A stretch of DNA of 64,000 bases from Nocardioides szechwanensis (GCF_900103935.1 NZ_FNIC01000002.1:248001-312000), one strand, 5' to 3'. Shown: positions 19,012 through 28,426, numbered from the stretch's first letter. Made by a program: numbers and translations. The notes: generated from the sequence alone by a model not told the origin.

Positions 19012-20052
19012 TCAGGGCACCAGCGACAGCGTGCCCAGGGCGCGGATCGCGGCGCACGAGCGCGCCACCATGGTCGCGAACATCCGGTCGCCGCGCTCGC
19101 TCCGGGTGCCGTAGGCGCAGCCGAACGTCGCCACCAGCGGCCCCTGGACCATCGCGAACCGGTAGTCGTCCCAGCACTCGTCGAGGTCGTGACCGCTGAC
19201 GCCGTACGACATGAGGGCGCCGTGGTAGGCCGCCACCAGGTCGCGCTCGTGCGCACGCCGTACGTCGGGATCGAGCGACGTCCCGACGAAGTAGGCGAGG
19301 TCGCGAGCAGGCAGCCCGAGCGAGAGCGTCTGCCAGTCGAGCGCGACCGAGTCGGGCGCCCCGTCGGGCGCGAACATCAGGTTGTCGAGGCGGTAGTCGC
19401 CGTGCACCAGCGCGTAGCGCTCGCTGCGCGCCAGGCTCCACGGCCCGACGACCTCCGCGCACTCGCGCAGCGTCACCTGGTCCTCGGCCGAGATCAGGTC
19501 GCCGAGACCGTCGATGAACAGCTCGGTCGTCGGCGGCGCGAGCTCGACGAGCAGCGCGACGTCGTCGGGGCCCTGGCGGGTGAGGTTGTCGAGGTCCTCG
19601 AGGGTCGGGTCGCACCAGCGCGGCCCGTGCAGGCCGGCCAGGTTGACCACGGCGTCACGGGCCTGGGCGACGGTGCAGCCCGCGATCTGGTCGCCCTGCC
19701 GTGCCGGCGCGAGGTCCTCCATCACCAGGGTGAAGTCGCCCGAGCCCGGCGACATCGCGGCGTAGTGGCAGGCCGGCACGCGGATGGCGAGGGTCGGCGC
19801 GATCTCGGCGTAGAACAGCAGCTCGCCGCGGTAGGCGCCGGCGAGCAGGTCACGCGAGCCCTGGTCGGCGGCGGGGAGCTTGACCAGCACCGAGGCCGGG
19901 AGGTCGTCGCCGGTGAGCGCGAGCCGGTAGCAGGTGCCGATCTGGCCGGTCCCGACCTGGCTGGCGCTCACCGAGTCGACCCGCCGGCCGAGCGCCGCGC
20001 CGACCCACTCGGCGGTGAGGCCCTCGAGCTCGGTGACGACTCCGGCACTCAC
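19012..20052 (-). CDS. Aminoglycoside-phosphotransferase-fold kinase (APH/EcdJ-like)
   Basis: 346 residues. The kinase-like fold shows the catalytic loop LVHGDYRLDNLMF (Brenner motif HxDxxxxN), the metal Asp in VALDWQTLSLG, and an N-terminal lobe with SVLVKLPAAD. This group in actinobacteria is annotated as phosphotransferase or acyl-CoA-dehydrogenase-associated kinase and is usually found in catabolic clusters, so it is not evidence of drug resistance. The GTG start overlaps the stop of the LLM oxidoreductase gene by four bases, so the two are coupled and probably act in one pathway. Confidence 0.82.
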   Translation of the reverse strand: MSAGVVTELEGLTAEWVGAALGRRVDSVSASQVGTGQIGTCYRLALTGDDLPASVLVKLPAADQGSRDLLAGAYRGELLFYAEIAPTLAIRVPACHYAAMSPGSGDFTLVMEDLAPARQGDQIAGCTVAQARDAVVNLAGLHGPRWCDPTLEDLDNLTRQGPDDVALLVELAPPTTELFIDGLGDLISAEDQVTLRECAEVVGPWSLARSERYALVHGDYRLDNLMFAPDGAPDSVALDWQTLSLGLPARDLAYFVGTSLDPDVRRAHERDLVAAYHGALMSYGVSGHDLDECWDDYRFAMVQGPLVATFGCAYGTRSERGDRMFATMVARSCAAIRALGTLSLVP

Positions 20053-21149
20053 CGCATCCACCCGGGGTTGGCGGGCAGGGTGGGCAGGTCGGGCCGCAGC
20101 GAGCGGTAGGCCTCGAGGACCGGTGCCAGCTCGGTGGGGGTGGCGCCGTGCAGCACCACGCTGTCGGCGCCCGCGGCGAGCTGGTCGAGCACCCGCTGTG
20201 CGCAGGCCGCGGCGCTCCCGGTGGCGGAGGCGGCCAGCCACTCGGCGGGCAGTACTTCGTCGCGCAGGTAGCTCAGCTGCTCGGTGGTGCCGACGGCGTC
20301 GAACGCCCCGGCGTACCCCTGGACGAGGGGGTCGTCGCGGAAGCGCTGGAGGTCGGCGAGGTCCCAACCGTTGGCCCGCACCAGCACCTCGCCATAGCCC
20401 TGGAGGTAGGTCGCGAGCCGGCCCACGAGCTTGCGCAGTGCGAGCTCCTCGGGGATGGACTCCTCGACGACGGCCAGCACCGCCCAGACGCGTACGTCGG
20501 ACGGGTCGCGGCCGGCGGCGCTCGCCGCGTCGCGGATCCGGGCGACCGAGCGGGCCAGCGTCTCGTCGCCCAGGAACGTGTGCAGCACGACGCCGTCGGC
20601 GACGCGGCCGGCGAGCTCCAGGGAGCGGTCGCCGATCGCCATCATCAGCACCGGGATGTCCTCGTCGAAGCTGCTGTCCTGGCTCAGGTAGGGGTAGGTC
20701 CCGGCGGGCCCGTCGTGGCCGAACGCCTCGCCGTGCCAGAGCCGGCGGTAGATCCCGACCGCGTCCTCCATCTGCGCGCCGGTGATCCGGGGGAGCCCCA
20801 TGACGTCGAAGAGCAGGTTGAAGCCGCGGCCGAGGCCGAGCGCGTAGCGGCCGCCGGTCATCCGGTGCAGGGTGGTCGCCATCGTCGCGGTCACCAGCGG
20901 GTGCCGGGTGTTGTGGTTGGTGGCGGCGGTCGCGATGCCGATCGTGGTCGAGGCGGCAGCCGCCGCGCCGGCCAGCACGGCGGCGTCCTTGAGGTTGAAC
21001 CGCTCGGAGAGGAAGACCGAGCCGAGCCCCAGTCGCTCGGCCAGCCGGACCTCGGGGATCAGGTCGGCGGGGCTGCTGCTGTGCCCGGCGAGGCCGTAGC
21101 AGGCCAGCTCGGGGAACTCCTGCGTCTGGGGAGGGGTGAGGGCGGTCAC
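20049..21149 (-). CDS. LLM-class F420-dependent oxidoreductase
   Basis: About 366 residues of bacterial luciferase-like TIM barrel: LAERLGLGSVFLSERF, TNHNTRHPLVTATMATTLHRMTGGR split by the classic cofactor strand, ALGLGRG, and VADGVVLHTFLG. F420-dependent members of this class oxidise alcohols or reduce activated double bonds. The frame is open to TTG 21191, but that region contains a palindromic operator, so GTG 21149 is preferred. Translationally coupled to the APH-like kinase downstream. The operator ahead implies induction by a substrate. Confidence 0.83.
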   Translation of the reverse strand: MTALTPPQTQEFPELACYGLAGHSSSPADLIPEVRLAERLGLGSVFLSERFNLKDAAVLAGAAAAASTTIGIATAATNHNTRHPLVTATMATTLHRMTGGRYALGLGRGFNLLFDVMGLPRITGAQMEDAVGIYRRLWHGEAFGHDGPAGTYPYLSQDSSFDEDIPVLMMAIGDRSLELAGRVADGVVLHTFLGDETLARSVARIRDAASAAGRDPSDVRVWAVLAVVEESIPEELALRKLVGRLATYLQGYGEVLVRANGWDLADLQRFRDDPLVQGYAGAFDAVGTTEQLSYLRDEVLPAEWLAASATGSAAACAQRVLDQLAAGADSVVLHGATPTELAPVLEAYRSLRPDLPTLPANPGWMR

Positions 21150-21168
21150 ACCGGCGGACGCTAGCAGA

Positions 21169-21186
21169 AGTTGACGCGTGTCAACT
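21169..21186. promoter_or_regulatory. Palindromic operator AGTTGAC-GCGT-GTCAACT
   Basis: Perfect 7-bp arms with a four-base spacer; the size and TTGAC/GTCAA pattern suit a TetR-family dimer. It lies 20 bp upstream of the chosen LLM oxidoreductase start and includes TTGACA on the leftward strand, with TAGCGT 15 bp on as a possible -10. No TetR gene is adjacent. Confidence 0.5.
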
Positions 21187-21195
21187 GACAACGCC

Positions 21196-22722
21196 TCAAC
21201 CCAGGAAGACCGGGTTGGTCATCGCGACCATGGCCAGCCCGGGCACCCCGTCGAGCGGGTTGACGACCGGGGCGCCGTCGAGACGGCGCACCTCCGCCCG
21301 GACGAACGGCGTGACGCCCGCCGGCACCTGGACCGTTACGGTCGCCCCGCCGTCGGTCGTCACCGCGCCCGCGAGCGGCCCGAGCGGTCCGTGCACCTGG
21401 GCCACGCAGTTGGGCGCCCCGGAGACCTCGAGCCGGACGTCGACCAGGTCCGTCGGCGCGGCCGTGAGCCGGTCGCCGCACGAGACCGTCGTACCCCCCA
21501 GCGAGGCCTCGAACGTCAGGTCCACGTCCGACGACTCGGCGAGCCAGGAGCGCCCGAGCTTGAGGGCATGTACGACGGCAGCGGTCGACAGGGTGCTCGC
21601 GCGGACGACGGTCTGGGCCTGGCCCACGGTCTGGCTCTCGTTGTGGGCGTCGGAGTTGCCGATCACCGGCACGAACCTGCCCTCGACCAGCATCGTGTGC
21701 CAGTGCTCGACGCCGACCTGGTCGTCGAGCGTCCACGGGCCGTTCCAGATCTCGACCGCGTCCATCGCGGCGTAGTCGTAGCCGAAGTCCCACTTGGTCG
21801 CCGGGATCGGCACCCACGGGTGGCACGCGATCGCCATCCCGCCGAGCCCGCGCACCCGCTTGGTGAACCTGGCGAGCTGCCCGTCCTCGGCCCGGTAGCG
21901 CCAGTCGACCCACGCGCCGGCCGGGACCCCCATCGCCAGCCAGTGCCCGGTACGGGTCGTGACCTCCTCGCCGCACAGCACCAGCAGCGGGTCGCCGGGC
22001 TTCACGTGCCGCCCCCAGGTGAGGCCGGCCGAGCTGGTGTTGTGCTCCGAGGAGCCGATGAAGTCGAGCCCGGCCGCGCGCGCGTCCCGGACGAGCCCTG
22101 CCTGGGTCCGCTTGCCGTCGGAGTGGACGGTGTGGAGGTGCAGGTCGCCGCGGTACCAGCCCGGCCCGGTCCCGCGGACGGCGCGCGGTGGCGGCTGCGG
22201 CCGGAAGCGGCGCCCGGGGCGCCCGAAGTGCAGCGTGACGGTCACCGACCACTCGACCCCCGGCGGCACGATCGCCACCGGGCCGAGGATCACCTGCCAC
22301 ACGCCCGGCGTGATCGGCCCCGCCAGGTAGCCCGGCGTGGCACCGCTGGGGCTGATCCGGAACTTCTTGCGCGCACCGCCCGACCAGCCGCGGAACCCGT
22401 GGGCGTCACCCAGCCCGTGGCCCGAGGGGTCGAAGATCCCGATGTCGATCACGTTGAGGCTGAAGCCGGCTCCGGTGTTGGTCGACTCGTAGTCGTAAGC
22501 GATCTCGATCGCCCGCACTCCGCGAGGCACCCGCACCGGCAGGTAGTGCCAGTCGGGGGTGTTCGCCCCGGTGAACCGGCCGCCGAACCGCAGCGTGCGC
22601 GTCGTGCCCGCCGCCGCCGGTGCGACGCCCTGCGCCGCGGCGTACGTCGCCACCCCGGCGCCGGCGAGCAGCAGGGAGCGTCGGTCTGGCCCGGGATGGT
22701 GATCCGCGTGGTGGTCGCACAC
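21196..22722 (-). CDS. Tat-exported PHP-domain metallohydrolase (CehA/McbA-like)
   Basis: 508 residues. A twin-arginine signal (DRRSLLLAGAGVATYAAA) lies near residues 13-30. A beta-sandwich-like region (~45-185) precedes a PHP phosphoesterase domain with motif DLHLHTVHSDGKR, then GSSEHN, CHPWVP and GNSDAHN, which supply the metal-binding His and Asp residues. CehA/McbA relatives hydrolyse carbamates or phosphoesters; the true substrate is not evident. The start is a GTG at 22722. The enzyme should fold in the cytoplasm with its metals and then be exported. Confidence 0.83.
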   Translation of the reverse strand: MCDHHADHHPGPDRRSLLLAGAGVATYAAAQGVAPAAAGTTRTLRFGGRFTGANTPDWHYLPVRVPRGVRAIEIAYDYESTNTGAGFSLNVIDIGIFDPSGHGLGDAHGFRGWSGGARKKFRISPSGATPGYLAGPITPGVWQVILGPVAIVPPGVEWSVTVTLHFGRPGRRFRPQPPPRAVRGTGPGWYRGDLHLHTVHSDGKRTQAGLVRDARAAGLDFIGSSEHNTSSAGLTWGRHVKPGDPLLVLCGEEVTTRTGHWLAMGVPAGAWVDWRYRAEDGQLARFTKRVRGLGGMAIACHPWVPIPATKWDFGYDYAAMDAVEIWNGPWTLDDQVGVEHWHTMLVEGRFVPVIGNSDAHNESQTVGQAQTVVRASTLSTAAVVHALKLGRSWLAESSDVDLTFEASLGGTTVSCGDRLTAAPTDLVDVRLEVSGAPNCVAQVHGPLGPLAGAVTTDGGATVTVQVPAGVTPFVRAEVRRLDGAPVVNPLDGVPGLAMVAMTNPVFLG

Positions 22723-22723
22723 A

Positions 22724-22745
22724 CCGGACCAACGACCTCGTCCGG
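22724..22745 (-). terminator. Hairpin after gluD
   Basis: CCGGAC and GTCCGG pair around a ten-base loop in the 34-bp gap between the gluD stop and the start of the PHP gene on the same strand. The outer ACAC/GTGT bases can extend the stem past a G-run bulge. No U-tract, so termination is only possible. Confidence 0.35.
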
Positions 22746-22756
22746 GGGGTGTTACG

Positions 22757-23629
22757 TCAGAGAGGGCCGCCGGTCGCGCCGGTCCCGACTGCGGTGACCA
22801 TCGAGACCTCGAGCGGCTTGCGCTCCCCGACGAATCGCTTCTGCACCCAGGTGGCCACCCCGGTCAGCAACAGGTTCACCACGATGTAGATGACCGCCAG
22901 CACGAACACCGTCGGCACCTGGTTGCCGCCGAAGTCGGGGTCGCCGTAGATCTGCTTGCCGACGAACGTCAGGCCGGGGGCGGCCACGGCGTAGCCGAGG
23001 CTGGTGTCCTTCAGGGCGACCACGCACTGGCTGATGATGGCGGGGAGCATGATCTTGACCGCCTGGGGTAGCAACACCACCCACATGACCTGGCTCTTGC
23101 GCATGCCCAAGGCGTACGCCGCCTCGCTCTGTCCCTTGGGAACTGCGAGGACCCCGGCCCGGAACACCTCGGCCAGGACCGCCCCGTTGTAGACGGTCAG
23201 GGCGAACACCACGCTCCAGTAGGCGCCGCTGACGCCGCGGTCGATGCCCCAGGAGTAGAAGACCAGGATCATCACCAGCAGCACGGGGACCGCGCGCCAG
23301 AACTCCACGACGGCCCAGCACGGCCACCGCACCCAGGCATGGTCGGAGAGCTTGCCGATGCCCAAGATGACGCCGAAGACGACGGCGGCGATGACGGCAG
23401 AGAACGCCATCTTGAGGGTCTCGAGCAGCCCGTCGACCAGCAGCGTCTCGAGGTAGACGGGGCTGACGAAGGGCTCCCACTTGCGGTACTCGAACTGGTC
23501 GCTGTCCGCGAGCCGCCAGACGAAGAACGCGGCGACGCCGAGGACGAAGACGAGCCCGATCACGCTGTAGAGACGATGGCGCGCGACGGTCTTCGGCCCC
23601 GGGGCGTCGAACAGGATGCTGGTGCTCAT
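22757..23629 (-). CDS. gluD: Glutamate ABC transporter permease GluD
   Basis: 290 residues with about five membrane helices and the permease EAA loop contacting the ATPase (EAAYALGMRKSQVMWVVLLPQAVKIMLPA). Longer N-terminal cytoplasmic and first periplasmic segment than GluC, as in corynebacterial GluD. ATG 23629 overlaps the gluC stop (ATGA); an earlier in-frame GTG at 23641 would overlap gluC further. Last gene of the gluABCD operon. Confidence 0.88.
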   Translation of the reverse strand: MSTSILFDAPGPKTVARHRLYSVIGLVFVLGVAAFFVWRLADSDQFEYRKWEPFVSPVYLETLLVDGLLETLKMAFSAVIAAVVFGVILGIGKLSDHAWVRWPCWAVVEFWRAVPVLLVMILVFYSWGIDRGVSGAYWSVVFALTVYNGAVLAEVFRAGVLAVPKGQSEAAYALGMRKSQVMWVVLLPQAVKIMLPAIISQCVVALKDTSLGYAVAAPGLTFVGKQIYGDPDFGGNQVPTVFVLAVIYIVVNLLLTGVATWVQKRFVGERKPLEVSMVTAVGTGATGGPL

Positions 23630-24309
23630 GCGATCCGCCACCGCCTCTCGAGCCGGTTGGCGAAGAGGGACAGGATCTCCACGAGCACGACGAAGATCAG
23701 GGCGAACGCGATGAAGAGGGAGATCCGCTCCGGGGCGTTGTCGTTGGTCAGGCCCCTCATCCGGGCGAAGGCTTCGACCACGCCCAGCGCGCCGGCGACC
23801 GTGGTGTTCTTGAGCAGGGCGATCTGCACGCTCGCCATGGGGGGCAGTGCCGCCCGGATGGCCTGCGGCAGCACCACGGTCCGCATCACCCCGCCGAACG
23901 GGAGGCCGATCGCGCGGGCCGCCTCGGCCTGCCCGAGCGGGACGGCGTTGATGCCTGCGCGCAGGGCCTCACACACGAACGCCGACGTGTAGACGGTGAG
24001 TCCGACTACGCAGGCGGTGAACACGTTGTTGAGGCGAACGTCCCCGATCGTGATGTCGACGAAGTTGAACTTGATGCCCATCTTCGGTCCGGCGATCCGG
24101 AAGAAGATGAGCACGATCAACAGCGGGGTGTTGCGGACGACAGTGACGTAGGCCGTGCCGGCGAGGCGCAGCACGGCCACCGGCCCCACGCGCAGCGCGG
24201 CCAGGAACGTGCCCAGCACCATCGACAGGACGCCGCTGATGAGGAAGAGCAGCAACGTGTAGCCGAAGGCGAGTGCCACGGCCTCACGGTTGTCCCAGAC
24301 AACGTGCAC
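23626..24309 (-). CDS. gluC: Glutamate ABC transporter permease GluC
   Basis: 227 residues, His/Glu/Gln-type (HisM-like) permease: N-terminal helix GYTLLLFLISGVLSMVLG, the conserved RNTPLLIVLIFF, and the EAA loop EAARAIGLPFGGVMRTVVLPQA. It pairs with GluD to form the membrane channel. The GTG start at 24309 has GAGGAG about nine bases upstream. Separated from gluB by 65 bp, where a partial transcription stop after the binding-protein gene would be usual, but no strong hairpin is visible. Confidence 0.9.
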   Translation of the reverse strand: MHVVWDNREAVALAFGYTLLLFLISGVLSMVLGTFLAALRVGPVAVLRLAGTAYVTVVRNTPLLIVLIFFRIAGPKMGIKFNFVDITIGDVRLNNVFTACVVGLTVYTSAFVCEALRAGINAVPLGQAEAARAIGLPFGGVMRTVVLPQAIRAALPPMASVQIALLKNTTVAGALGVVEAFARMRGLTNDNAPERISLFIAFALIFVVLVEILSLFANRLERRWRIA

Positions 24310-24374
24310 GTGTCTGCTCTCCTCACCTAGCGTCTGAGTCGTGCCGGTCGGTCGTCCTGGTCAGTGGTGCGAGC

Positions 24375-25265
24375 TCAGGCGCACTCGTCCAGGGCCGGCG
24401 GCTCCGGGGTCTCGACGTCGTCGCCGCCGAGGGTGGCCTCGAACGCTGCCTCCCAGGCGCCACTCTCGAACGACTCGGTCAGGACCTCGTTGATCCACTC
24501 GCACATCTCCGGCGACTCCAGGCTGTAGCCGACGCCGATCCGCTCCTCGGAGAACTCCTCGCCGACGACCTTCAGCTCGCCGTCGTTCTGGGCGGCGAGA
24601 CCCAACAGGATCGTGCCGTCGGTGGACATGGCGGGCACGGTGCCGTTGAGCACGTCCTCCGCGCACTGCGAGTAGGTCTCGGCGGGAACACCGATGGCGC
24701 CGGCGGCCTCGACATTCTCGAGGGACGTCGAGCCCGTCACGGAGCAGACCTCCTCGCCCTCGAGTTCCTCGATGCCGGTGATGTCACTGTCAGCGGCGAC
24801 CAGCACCTGCTGGCCAGTGATCATGTAGGGGCCGGTCTGGCCGACGACCTGACGACGCTCCTCGGTGATGGAGTAGGAGGCCAGGACCAGGTCGACGCGA
24901 CCCGACTCGAGGTAGGGCTCGCGGTTGTCGGAGATCGTCTCCTCCCAGGTGACGCTGTCGGAGTTGGGGTCGATCCCCAGGTCCGCCACCAGCAGCTTGG
25001 CGATCTCAACGTCGAAGCCCTCGGGCACGTCCGATGCGGCGTCCTTGAACCCCAGGCCGGGCTGGTCGTACTTCACGCCGATCGTGATCTCTCCGGCCTC
25101 GGCTAGGGCCTTCATCGCGGTGCCGTCCTCGAAGTCGTCGGCGGCGTTCTCCTTGACCTCGACGTCGGGCGCGCTCTCGTTGTCCTCGCCGGCGTCGCCG
25201 CAGGCGGCGAGGCTGAGGCTCAGCCCGAGTACCGCGATCGCGGCCTTGATCCTCGTGTGTCGCAT
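24375..25265 (-). CDS. gluB: Glutamate-binding lipoprotein GluB
   Basis: 296 residues, solute-binding protein family 3. A lipoprotein signal with LSLAAC (Cys22) is followed by an acidic linker and the two-lobe binding domain (ITIGVKYDQPGLGFKD, VEIAKLLVADLG, VLASYSITEERR). It captures glutamate at the outer face of the membrane and passes it to GluCD. AAGGAG lies nine bases upstream of ATG 25265. Next to gluA, with only 14 bp between them. Confidence 0.9.
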   Translation of the reverse strand: MRHTRIKAAIAVLGLSLSLAACGDAGEDNESAPDVEVKENAADDFEDGTAMKALAEAGEITIGVKYDQPGLGFKDAASDVPEGFDVEIAKLLVADLGIDPNSDSVTWEETISDNREPYLESGRVDLVLASYSITEERRQVVGQTGPYMITGQQVLVAADSDITGIEELEGEEVCSVTGSTSLENVEAAGAIGVPAETYSQCAEDVLNGTVPAMSTDGTILLGLAAQNDGELKVVGEEFSEERIGVGYSLESPEMCEWINEVLTESFESGAWEAAFEATLGGDDVETPEPPALDECA

Positions 25266-25279
25266 ATCCGCAATCTCCT

Positions 25280-26041
25280 TCAGTGCTTGAGGATCTTGCC
25301 GAGGAAGTCCTTGGCCCGATCGCTCGTGGGGTTGGTGAAGAACTGCTCGGGGGTGTTCTCCTCGACGACCTGGCCGTCGGCCATGAAGAGCACGCGGTCG
25401 GCCGCCGTCCGGGCGAAGCCCATCTCGTGGGTGACGACGACCATGGTCATGCCCTGCTTGGCGAGGTCGACCATGACGTCGAGGACCTCTTTGATCATCT
25501 CCGGGTCCAGGGCCGAGGTGGGCTCGTCGAAGAGCATCACCTTGGGGTCCATCGCCAGCGCGCGGGCGATCGCGACGCGCTGCTGCTGGCCGCCGGAGAG
25601 CTGGGCGGGGTACTTCGAGGCCTGGTGGCCGATCCCGACCCGGTCGAGGAGCTCGTTGGCGCGGGCCTCGGCCTCGGCCTTCGACTTCTTGCGGACCTTG
25701 ATCGGGCCGAGCGTGACGTTCTCGAGGATCGTCTTGTGGGCGAAGAGGTTGAAGCTCTGGAACACCATCCCGACCTCGGCGCGGTGCTTCGCGAGGGCCT
25801 TGCCCTCCTGCGGCAGCGGCTCCCCGTCGAGCGTGATCGTGCCCTTGTCGATGGTCTCGAGCCGGTTGATCGCGCGGCACAGCGTCGACTTGCCCGAGCC
25901 CGACGGGCCGATGACCACGACGACCTCGCCGCGGTGCACGGTCAGGTTGATGTCCTGGAGCACGTGCAGCTCGCCGAACCACTTGTCGACCTTGTCGAGC
26001 ACGACGAGCGGCTCGCCCGGCTCGTCCTCCTGCATCGTCAT
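25280..26041 (-). CDS. gluA: Glutamate ABC transporter ATP-binding protein GluA
   Basis: 253 residues. Walker [11 protein letters not shown] loop VFQSFNLF, signature LSGGQQQR, Walker [13 protein letters not shown], switch VVTHEMGFA. Similarity to corynebacterial GluA is visible along the whole length ([32 protein letters not shown] ending). First gene of gluABCD. In corynebacteria the operon also neighbours miaB and recA, and here miaB lies directly divergent. Confidence 0.93.
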   Translation of the reverse strand: MTMQEDEPGEPLVVLDKVDKWFGELHVLQDINLTVHRGEVVVVIGPSGSGKSTLCRAINRLETIDKGTITLDGEPLPQEGKALAKHRAEVGMVFQSFNLFAHKTILENVTLGPIKVRKKSKAEAEARANELLDRVGIGHQASKYPAQLSGGQQQRVAIARALAMDPKVMLFDEPTSALDPEMIKEVLDVMVDLAKQGMTMVVVTHEMGFARTAADRVLFMADGQVVEENTPEQFFTNPTSDRAKDFLGKILKH

Positions 26042-26154
26042 GCGGGGACCCTAGCCGCAGGTAGTCCGTTCGGGCTATGTCGTGACTAGTGCGATGCCGT
26101 CTCGTGACCTAGGAATTCGGGGGCGAGACCCGACGGTCGTACCCTTTCGGGGTC
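26042..26154. other. Divergent promoter region gluA / miaB
   Basis: 113 non-coding bases separate the two starts. No convincing -35/-10 pair or operator palindrome was found. TACCCT about 17 bp before the miaB ATG could serve as a weak -10. Confidence 0.3.
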
Positions 26155-27672
26155 ATGTCAGCCACGCTCGCGAGCCCAGCCCGCACCTACGAGGTCCGCA
26201 CCTACGGGTGTCAGATGAACGTCCACGACTCCGAGCGCCTGACCGGGCTGCTGGAGACGGCGGGCTACGTCGCTGCTGCGGCCGACACCCAGGCCGACGT
26301 GGTCGTCTTCAACACCTGCGCCGTGCGCGAGAACGCCGACAACAAGCTCTACGGCAACCTGTCCCACCTGGCGCCGATCAAGGCCGCCAACCCCGAGATG
26401 CAGATCGCCGTCGGTGGCTGCCTGGCCCAGAAGGACCGCGCCACGATCACCGCGAAGGCGCCGTACGTCGACGTCGTGTTCGGCACCCACAACATCGGCT
26501 CGCTGCCGGTGCTGCTGGAGCGCGCGCGGGTGCAGCAGGAGGCGCAGGTCGAGATCCTCGAGTCGCTCGACGTGTTCCCGTCGACGCTGCCGACCAAGCG
26601 CGAGTCGGCGTACGCCGCCTGGGTGTCGATCTCGGTCGGGTGCAACAACACGTGCACGTTCTGCATCGTCCCGGCGCTGCGCGGCAAGGAGAAGGACCGC
26701 CGGCCCGGCGACATCCTGGCCGAGATCGAGGCGCTGGTCGCCGACGGCGTCTCCGAGGTCACCCTGCTGGGCCAGAACGTCAACGCCTACGGCGTGGAGT
26801 TCGGCGACCGGCAGGCGTTCAGCAAGCTGCTGCGCTCGTGCGGGGAGGTCGAGGGGCTGGAGCGGGTGCGGTTCACGTCGCCGCACCCCGCGGAGTTCAC
26901 CGACGACGTCATCGAGGCGATGGCCGAGACCCCCAACGTGATGCCGTCGCTGCACATGCCGCTCCAGTCCGGCTCCGACCGGGTGCTGAAGGAGATGCGC
27001 CGGTCCTACCGGTCCGCGAAGTTCCTCGGGATCATCGAGCGCGTGCGCGCCGCCATGCCCGAGGCCGCGATCACGACCGACATCATCGTCGGCTTCCCGG
27101 GCGAGACCGAGGAGGACTTCCAGGCCACGCTGGACGTCGTGCGCGAGGCGCGCTTCGCGGGTTCCTTCACGTTCCAGTACTCCAAGCGTCCCGGCACCCC
27201 GGCGGCCACCCTCGACGGCCAGATCTCGCCGGCGGTGGTCAAGGACCGCTACGGCCGCCTCATCGACCTCGTCAACGAGATCGCGTGGGAGGAGAACAAG
27301 CGCCTCGTCGGACGCAGCGTCGAGCTGATGGTCGCGGAGGGCGAGGGTCGCAAGGACGCCGCCACCCTGCGGCTGTCCGGCCGCGGCCGCGACAACCGCC
27401 TGGTGCACTTCGCGGTCGATTCGGTGGTTGAGGAGCGAGCGCCAGCGAGCGTCTCGAAACCCCGGCCCGGCGACATCGTCACCGTCGACATCACGTACGC
27501 CGCCCCGCACCACCTGGTGGCGGACGGGCCGGCGACGGTACGTCGTACCCGATCCGGCGACGCGTGGGACGCCCGCCAGGGTGCGCCCGTCGGCGTCTCG
27601 CCGGGTGTCACGCTGGGCATGCCCACGCTCGGCGTACCTCTGCCGCTCCCCGACGCTCCCGCGTGCCGCTGA
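26155..27672 (+). CDS. miaB: tRNA-2-methylthio-N6-dimethylallyladenosine synthase MiaB
   Basis: 505 residues, radical-SAM methylthiotransferase. N-terminal cluster ligands Cys19 (YGCQMN), Cys55 (NTCAVRE) and Cys89 (GGCLAQ); radical SAM cluster Cys163, Cys167, Cys170 (CNNTCTFC). A TRAM RNA-binding domain covers about residues 380-470. It adds the methylthio group to i6A37 of tRNAs, the step after MiaA (encoded 3.8 kb downstream). The TRAM domain contains an in-frame stretch of repetitive DNA (residues ~423-436), and the C-terminal ~35 residues past the domain are Pro/Gly-rich and probably disordered. Length is near the family norm. Confidence 0.95.
   Translation: MSATLASPARTYEVRTYGCQMNVHDSERLTGLLETAGYVAAAADTQADVVVFNTCAVRENADNKLYGNLSHLAPIKAANPEMQIAVGGCLAQKDRATITAKAPYVDVVFGTHNIGSLPVLLERARVQQEAQVEILESLDVFPSTLPTKRESAYAAWVSISVGCNNTCTFCIVPALRGKEKDRRPGDILAEIEALVADGVSEVTLLGQNVNAYGVEFGDRQAFSKLLRSCGEVEGLERVRFTSPHPAEFTDDVIEAMAETPNVMPSLHMPLQSGSDRVLKEMRRSYRSAKFLGIIERVRAAMPEAAITTDIIVGFPGETEEDFQATLDVVREARFAGSFTFQYSKRPGTPAATLDGQISPAVVKDRYGRLIDLVNEIAWEENKRLVGRSVELMVAEGEGRKDAATLRLSGRGRDNRLVHFAVDSVVEERAPASVSKPRPGDIVTVDITYAAPHHLVADGPATVRRTRSGDAWDARQGAPVGVSPGVTLGMPTLGVPLPLPDAPACR
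27423..27462. repeat. Intergenic-type repeat element embedded in miaB
   Basis: The bases around GGTTGAGGAGCGAGCGCC and CAGCGAGCGTCTCGAAACC resemble a dispersed element that I recall from intergenic spaces of Nocardioides-like genomes. GCGAGCG is repeated directly, and GGTT...AACC caps the ends. Here it is translated as [13 protein letters not shown] without breaking the frame. No second copy was noticed in this window. Confidence 0.5.
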
Positions 27673-27673
27673 C

Positions 27674-28408
27674 ATGACCGCCGACGCCCCGACCATCCTG
27701 GCCACCTCCGGCGGCATCGTGGCCGGGTCCCGCACCCGCTGGGAGGTCGGCCCGCTCACGCACCACGCCGTCGAGCTCGCCGGCGTGACCGGCCGCGCGC
27801 CGAAGGTCTGCTACCTCGGGACCGCCGGCGGCGACTCGACCGAGGGCATCCGCAACTTCTACGACATGGCGCAGCTGGCCGGCTGGGCACCGTCCCACCT
27901 CCAGCTGTTCACGATGCCCAACGTCCCCGACATCCGCGAGCACCTCCTCGCCCAGGACGTGATCTGGGTGTTCGGCGGCAGCGTCGCCGGACTGTTGGCG
28001 ATGTGGGAGCTGCACGGCGTCGGCGAGGTCATGCGCGAGGCCTGGCAGGCAGGCGTCGTGCTGACCGGCGTCTCGGCCGGCTCCATCTGCTGGCACATCG
28101 GCGGCACCACCGACTCGTTCGGCCCCGACCTGCGCCCGATCACCAACGGCCTGGCCCTGCTGCCCTACTCCAACGGCGTCCACTACGACTCCGAGGCGCA
28201 GCGCCGCCCGCTCTTCCAGTCCCTGATCGCCGACGGCTCCCTGCCCGCCGGCTACGCCACCGACGACGGCGCCGGCCTGCTCTACCGCGGCACCGAGATG
28301 GTCGAGGCACTCCGCGAGACCGACGGCGCCGGCGCCTACTACGTCGAGCGTGGTGGCGCCGCCGGCACCGCCGTCGAGACCCCCCTCGACACCCGCCGCC
28401 TGCGCTAG
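27674..28408 (+). CDS. Peptidase E (S51 family dipeptidase-like)
   Basis: 244 residues. The peptidase E nucleophile motif is clear: GVSAGSICW with catalytic Ser; IWVFGGSVAGLL and YLGTAGGDS precede it, and the later segment LLPYSNGVHYDSE carries the His. Family members cleave Asp-X dipeptides, or as cyanophycinase relatives split Asp-Arg polymers; this size suits peptidase E. It begins one base after the miaB stop, so it is probably co-transcribed. A strong hairpin follows at 28427. Confidence 0.87.
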   Translation: MTADAPTILATSGGIVAGSRTRWEVGPLTHHAVELAGVTGRAPKVCYLGTAGGDSTEGIRNFYDMAQLAGWAPSHLQLFTMPNVPDIREHLLAQDVIWVFGGSVAGLLAMWELHGVGEVMREAWQAGVVLTGVSAGSICWHIGGTTDSFGPDLRPITNGLALLPYSNGVHYDSEAQRRPLFQSLIADGSLPAGYATDDGAGLLYRGTEMVEALRETDGAGAYYVERGGAAGTAVETPLDTRRLR

Positions 28409-28426
28409 GTTCGGTGGGGATTGCCG

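Noticed and set aside
19012..20052. Antibiotic-resistance reading of the APH-like kinase
   Set aside because: Coupling to an LLM oxidoreductase and sequence type fit catabolic phosphotransferase homologues, not aminoglycoside enzymes.
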